Origin: Anaerolineae bacterium
GTDB lineage: Bacteria > Chloroflexota > Anaerolineae > UBA4142 > SHND01
Length of the DNA: 45,514 bases
Assembly (NCBI GenBank): GCA_020851635.1
Contig: JADZCJ010000100.1
Location: 1 to 45,514, forward strand
Direction: 5' to 3'
The translations under genes and the position numbers were made by a program. This document shows positions 41,862 to 45,514 of the stretch, in pieces. The notes under the pieces are model-generated. The model was not told where the DNA came from, did no database searches, and worked only from the letters and a program-made list of their open reading frames with translations. The first letter of the stretch is position 1, and each line of letters starts with the position of its first letter.

Positions 41862-42629
41862 ATGGGGTTGAACGAGTATTCGCACGCGCTGGTGAGGATG
41901 CCGGGCGCGAGTTTTGTGAACGCGATTGCCAGCGTGCCGCAGCCGATTGATGTCGAGCTGGCAAAGCGTCAGCACGCTGAATATGTGACGGCATTGATCG
42001 AGACGGGTGTGACGGTCGAGGCGCTGGATCCGACAGAGGCGTTTCCTGACTCGTGCTTTATGCAGGACCCGGCGATGATCGTATCCAAGGTGGCGATTCT
42101 GAATCGGATGGGCGCGGTGAGCCGCGCGGGAGAGACCGATCTGATTGCCGAGACGCTCGGCGCGCGGTTCGAGCCAAGACGGCTCACCGCGCCCGCCACG
42201 CTAGAGGGCGGCGACGTGCTGAACGCGGGCGATCGGCTACTGGTGGGGCAAACGGAGCGCACGAACGAGGCGGGGATTGCGCAACTGCGGACGATTGTCG
42301 AGCCGCTGGGAATACCGGTGCAGCCGGTCCCTGTCTATCATTATTTGCATTTGTTGACCGCCGTGACCTATGTGGGAAATGGGATGGTGGTTGTGTCGGA
42401 GGATTTTGCGGACCACCCTGCGTTGGCGGGGTTCAAGCGGGTCCCGGTGCCGCGTCAAGAAGGATATGCGGCAAATACATTGGGAATCGGCAAGTATGTG
42501 ATTGTGCCTGCCGGGTTCTCCAGAACGACAGAACGGCTGCGGGCAGAAGGATTTGAGGTCCTGCCCGTGGCGATGAGCGAGTTTTTCAAAGCGGATGGGG
42601 GCGTGAGTTGTTTGAGTTTGGTATGGTGA
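41862..42629 (+). CDS. Dimethylargininase-like (DDAH/guanidino-modifying) hydrolase
   Basis: A 255-residue protein of the amidinotransferase/DDAH superfamily. Visible motifs are FPDSCFMQDPAMI (63-73), EGGDVL (115-120), the catalytic His163 in YLHLLTAVTYVGNG, and the C-terminal Cys250 in GGVSCLSLVW. Members hydrolyse N-omega-methylated arginines to citrulline, or act on related guanidines. GGAG 6 nt upstream supports the ATG at 41862. Its stop lies inside the large terminator palindrome that it shares with the convergent VWA gene. Confidence 0.9.
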   Translation: MGLNEYSHALVRMPGASFVNAIASVPQPIDVELAKRQHAEYVTALIETGVTVEALDPTEAFPDSCFMQDPAMIVSKVAILNRMGAVSRAGETDLIAETLGARFEPRRLTAPATLEGGDVLNAGDRLLVGQTERTNEAGIAQLRTIVEPLGIPVQPVPVYHYLHLLTAVTYVGNGMVVVSEDFADHPALAGFKRVPVPRQEGYAANTLGIGKYVIVPAGFSRTTERLRAEGFEVLPVAMSEFFKADGGVSCLSLVW

Positions 42630-42679
42630 GCAAGAAAAACCTCGAAATCGGAAACGATTTCGAGGTTTTTCTTGCTCAT
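42626..42679. terminator. Bidirectional terminator containing both convergent stop codons
   Basis: A 23-bp perfect stem (42628-42650 with 42655-42677, GAAA loop), extended by a further T-A pair, carries AAAAA/TTTTT tracts inside the stem. The TGA of the dimethylargininase-like gene (42627-42629) and the TGA of the VWA gene (42676-42678 on the other strand) are its mirror-image ends. It should stop transcription from both sides. Confidence 0.88.
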
Positions 42680-44073
42680 GCGTAGATATCAAACAATTTG
42701 TCTATCGCCTCTGTCAGTTGGGCGAGGTTGGAGACGGTGTGAACGGCGTCAAAGAGGGGCTGGTATGCGAGCATATCGCTGTCGCCCGTGCCCCAGAGAT
42801 GCGGGTCTTCGTTGTTGAACCAGAGCATCTTGCGAGCGCGTGATTTGATTTCGGTCACGCAATCGAGGCGCGGGTTGAGATAATTGTTGCGCCCGTCGCC
42901 CAGAATGATCACGGTGGTGCGGTGGTCCACCGCGTCCATATAATCCTCGGTGAAATGCGCGAGCGAGTAGCCGAGATTTGTGTTGTAATAGCCCGGAGGG
43001 TTGGCGGCGAGCACCATCTCGACGGCAATCTCGGGACGATATTGTTGGAATGCCGCGCCAATATCGCTAATGTCGTCAATAAAGATGAACGGGCGCGCTT
43101 TGGCGATCTGGTCCTGGAGTTCATAGACGAGTCGCAGCATAAATTCGGCGACGGGACGGACGGAGGTCGAGACGTCACAAATGATGACGAGTTTTGGCTT
43201 TTCGTGATGTATCTTGTGCTTGAGCTCGAGGGGGACGCCGCCGTTACGCAAGTTGATGCGGATCGTTCTTTTGGGGTCGAGCGTACCGCGTTTACCTTTT
43301 TTCATCCGCAAAGCGGCGCGTGAGCGAAGACGCGCGGCGAGACGGCGAATCTGGTGGCGCAGCTCTTGAATGTCGGACTCGGACAGATTCTCAAAGCGGC
43401 GGTGCATGAGGTCGGGACCTTCAAAGGGCTGACGCGGGTCTTGTTCGGCTTGCTGGCGCGCGATTTGTTGCCCCACATAATTTTCGATTTGTTCCTGAAG
43501 AATGCCTTCGTTGGCGCGGATGCGGGCCGCAAGTTCTCGGAGCGCCTCGTCACTCATGCCCATTTCGCGCAAACGCTCCATGAGCTCTTGCATCAATTCC
43601 TGAAATTCCTTGTCCATACCCAGTTGACGCATCATTCGGCGCGCGAGCCATTGTTTTTGATAGTCCTGGCGTGACAGGGGCACGCCCGCGCGGCGGCCCA
43701 TCTCGTCGAGTTCCTCTTGTGAAGGATTGCGCCCTTCCATGATGTGCTGCAAGAGTTGCTTGAGCCGGTCATCGTCGCCGAGCAGGGCGCGGAGCGCGTC
43801 CTTGAGCATTTGGGCATCTTGCGGGTCCAGGTCCTCGGTCGGGTTCAAGAGTGGGGGTCCGCCACTGCCAAAATAGTAGGGAAAGAGTTTTTCAAACACC
43901 TCCTGGTCCGGTTCCTCTTTGACAAGGGTGGTGCTGAGCGCCGATTTGAAGAGGTCGCGCTGCTGAACGCCCACCACCTCGGTGGCGCGAAACGCATCGG
44001 CGCTCTCGGCAAGCGAAACGCGAACGCCCGCGGCGCGCAGGGCGGCGATAAATTCGACAATACGTTGGTCCAT
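42676..44073 (-). CDS. VWA-domain protein, CoxE-like
   Basis: A 465-residue protein. The helical N-terminal 250 residues contain acidic runs (LLGDDDRLKQLLQHIMEG) and Glu/Arg-rich helices. The C-terminal VWA domain has the metal-dependent adhesion site: Asp300-Val-Ser-Thr-Ser304, LGYSLAHF and ILGDGRNN. CoxE-type VWA proteins work with MoxR ATPases to remodel or insert metal cofactors into client proteins. The partner MoxR gene lies 49 bp upstream on the same strand. No client is apparent in the window. Confidence 0.9.
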   Translation of the reverse strand: MDQRIVEFIAALRAAGVRVSLAESADAFRATEVVGVQQRDLFKSALSTTLVKEEPDQEVFEKLFPYYFGSGGPPLLNPTEDLDPQDAQMLKDALRALLGDDDRLKQLLQHIMEGRNPSQEELDEMGRRAGVPLSRQDYQKQWLARRMMRQLGMDKEFQELMQELMERLREMGMSDEALRELAARIRANEGILQEQIENYVGQQIARQQAEQDPRQPFEGPDLMHRRFENLSESDIQELRHQIRRLAARLRSRAALRMKKGKRGTLDPKRTIRINLRNGGVPLELKHKIHHEKPKLVIICDVSTSVRPVAEFMLRLVYELQDQIAKARPFIFIDDISDIGAAFQQYRPEIAVEMVLAANPPGYYNTNLGYSLAHFTEDYMDAVDHRTTVIILGDGRNNYLNPRLDCVTEIKSRARKMLWFNNEDPHLWGTGDSDMLAYQPLFDAVHTVSNLAQLTEAIDKLFDIYA

Positions 44074-44122
44074 AATTAATCCAGTTTTCCAGCGACGGGC
44101 TTGCGGCGCAAATGTGCCCGGT

Positions 44123-45094
44123 TCAGCGTCCGCGGCGCGGATTGAATCGCGTCAGATTCCCTCTCGAATCGTCGTCATCGTCGTCCATATCGCCCTTGAA
44201 TTCCCCCAATACGCGTTTGGCGCGCTGAACGTCCTGTTCGTATTTCAACAAGATTGTGAGCGTGTGGTCGAGCACCTTGTCATCAATAGCTTTGGCGTTG
44301 AGCATGACGAGAGCGCGTGCCCAGTCGAGCGTTTCGCTGACGCTGGGGTATTTTTTCAACTCCATGCCGCGCAGACGCTGGACGAGTTCGACTGCCTGCT
44401 TGGCGAGTTGGGGTGACAAATCGGGCACGCGAAGACGCACGATGCTCAACTCGGCTTGTACGGTGGGATAGTTGATGTGCAGATAGAGACAGCGGCGTTT
44501 GAGCGCTTCCGAGAGTTCGCGGGTGTTGTTGGATGTGAGCAAGACCAGCGGCATGTGCGTTGCTCTGATTGTCCCAAGTTCGGGGACAGTGACCTGGAAA
44601 TCGCTGAGGACTTCGAGGAGGAAAGCTTCAAATTCGGCGTCGGCGCGGTCAATTTCATCAATGAGCAGCAAGGTGGGGTCGGGCGAATTGATGGCGCGCA
44701 AGAGGGGGCGCGGGAGCAAAAAACGTTGGGAAAAAAAGACGTCCTCTTCGGCGGCGACGCGATCAGCTGCATCTGCGAGCGAATTTGTGTCTTTGAGCAG
44801 GTCCGAGAGTTTGTCGCGCAAAAGCTGGGTGTATAGCATTTGCTTGGCATACTCCCATTCATAGAGCGCCTTGGTCTCGTCCAGCCCTTCATAGCATTGG
44901 AGACGGATGAGCTCGCGCTGGACGGCGCATGCCCACGCTTTGGCGAGTTCGGTCTTGCCGACGCCTGCGGGACCCTCGACCAGCAGAGGTTTCTGCAATT
45001 TGTCGGCAAGATAGACGACTGTGGCGATTTCTTCGGTGGCGATGTATTGTTGGGCGGCGAGCGCTTGTCTCACCTGGTCAATTGATTGAAACAT
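44123..45094 (-). CDS. MoxR-family AAA+ ATPase
   Basis: A 323-residue ATPase from the ATG at 45094 (333 from 45124). Neither start has a visible SD; the shorter one begins at the usual MoxR position. Walker A is GPAGVGKTEL (41-50), Walker B LLLIDEIDRAD (142-152), and sensor 1 is near VLLTSNNTRELS. The acidic C-terminal end (DMDDDDDDSRG) is unusual. It is paired with the downstream VWA gene, forming a chaperone module. It might serve the injection system, which lacks its usual AAA+ protein, but no direct evidence supports that. Confidence 0.9.
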   Translation of the reverse strand: MFQSIDQVRQALAAQQYIATEEIATVVYLADKLQKPLLVEGPAGVGKTELAKAWACAVQRELIRLQCYEGLDETKALYEWEYAKQMLYTQLLRDKLSDLLKDTNSLADAADRVAAEEDVFFSQRFLLPRPLLRAINSPDPTLLLIDEIDRADAEFEAFLLEVLSDFQVTVPELGTIRATHMPLVLLTSNNTRELSEALKRRCLYLHINYPTVQAELSIVRLRVPDLSPQLAKQAVELVQRLRGMELKKYPSVSETLDWARALVMLNAKAIDDKVLDHTLTILLKYEQDVQRAKRVLGEFKGDMDDDDDDSRGNLTRFNPRRGR

Positions 45095-45124
45095 CAGAGA
45101 TTGAATGCGAGAGCACGACATCAC

Positions 45125-45514
45125 GTTATCGGGCGTGATAGGGTGTCACGATACTGTTTCGCGGCGGGTCGCAATGGCGGTTGATCGGGTTGTTGCGCAT
45201 CGCCCGCAGACCCGTCCGGCAACGGCACAAGAAAAGCGAATTACATTCGTACTGTGAACGCCAAGTTCGGGTGAAATGTGCGCGCAAGGCGAGGGGGAAC
45301 GGGTTCGAACGCGCGGAGCACCCAAATTGTAAGCTGAATACGCGCGGCGTCAATGTGCCGAATCAAGCCATGTAAAATGTTACCCGGTAGGTCTCAATAA
45401 TCACGACATCGTGCAGTGGTTTTTGTCTGTTTTCTAGCCGGGCAAGTACTCACGACATCGTGCAGGATTTCGACGAAATGCAGGTAAAAGCGATGCCACT
45501 GGTTCTTTGATCCG
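45125..45514. other. Gene-free right edge
   Basis: About 390 bp with no supported gene. It includes the possible control region of the MoxR-VWA pair, with an inverted repeat ATCACG/CGTGAT at about 45120-45139, and the repeated palindrome at 45401-45465. Short open frames here lack ribosome sites. A gene may begin beyond the window. Confidence 0.5.
45401..45465. repeat. Two copies of TCACGACATCGTGCAG, a repeated palindrome
   Basis: The 16-bp sequence occurs at 45401-45416 and 45450-45465, 49 bp apart. Each contains CACGA-CA-TCGTG, an operator-like palindrome. A related partial copy, CACGACATCACG, lies at 45114-45125 just before the MoxR start. Flanks do not match, so a CRISPR repeat is unlikely. 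These look like paired regulator sites. Confidence 0.7.

Noticed and set aside
45401-45465. Possible CRISPR array (two equal repeats with a spacer).
   Set aside because: The repeat is only 16 bp, there are only two copies, the flanks do not match and no cas gene is present.

Overview
The window looks like a chromosomal piece of a Chloroflexota bacterium, probably Anaerolineae-like. That assignment is an inference. It rests on (PPTATAV)n and Thr/Pro/Ala-rich stalks on exported proteins, a lipoprotein binding protein with the same kind of linker, a SARP/BTAD regulator, an IPETGG sorting signal, and a GEVED surface protein. No rRNA, tRNA, transposase, CRISPR array or phage capsid or lysis gene was recognised.

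Layout. (1) 0.1-8.8 kb: a catabolic operon on the + strand. A sigma70-like promoter with a perfect 18-bp LacI-type palindrome at its start site precedes a LacI regulator, a family 5 solute-binding lipoprotein, two Dpp/Opp-type permeases (no ATPase gene), an intact and a degenerate creatininase-family amidohydrolase, a xylose-isomerase-like TIM-barrel protein and a DapA/NanA-family aldolase or lyase. It ends in a strong terminator. (2) 8.9-12.1 kb, - strand: three exported or membrane-anchored proteins behind a consensus TTGACA/TATAAT promoter, the last being a stalked, sortase-type surface protein. (3) 12.1-12.9 kb: apparently gene-free. (4) 12.9-37.4 kb: a SARP/BTAD regulator with its own promoter and terminator, then a contiguous same-strand 23-kb cluster for an extracellular-type contractile injection system (eCIS). 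It has a sheath, tube, tail-assembly chaperone, three tape-measure-like proteins, a tube/LysM adaptor pair, a split gp27/gp5-type hub and spike, gp25-, gp6- and gpI-like baseplate proteins, and three fibre-like proteins, one with about 13 PASTA repeats. (5) 37.4-40.4 kb: a regulated leader (promoter, 30-bp palindrome, structured RNA, terminator), then a GEVED surface protein and a small secreted FN3 protein. (6) 40.6-45.1 kb: a serine hydrolase, a dimethylargininase-like hydrolase, and a convergent VWA/CoxE-MoxR ATPase pair. (7) The right edge is gene-free with a repeated palindrome.

How it fits together. The operon in (1) should import a peptide-like or amide-bearing compound and process it in the cytoplasm under substrate-induced derepression. 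The cluster in (4) has no capsid, portal, terminase or lysis genes, so it is read as an injection machine rather than a prophage. Its unusual points are a perfect T TTT TTA -1 slippery heptamer joining the zinc-ribbon chaperone to a small downstream frame, three paralogous tape-measure-like proteins, a 37-residue Leu-Pro repeat protein where a PAAR tip would be expected, a PASTA-repeat fibre that may recognise peptidoglycan, and no AAA+ ATPase of the usual eCIS type within the cluster. These are the most promising new features of the window.
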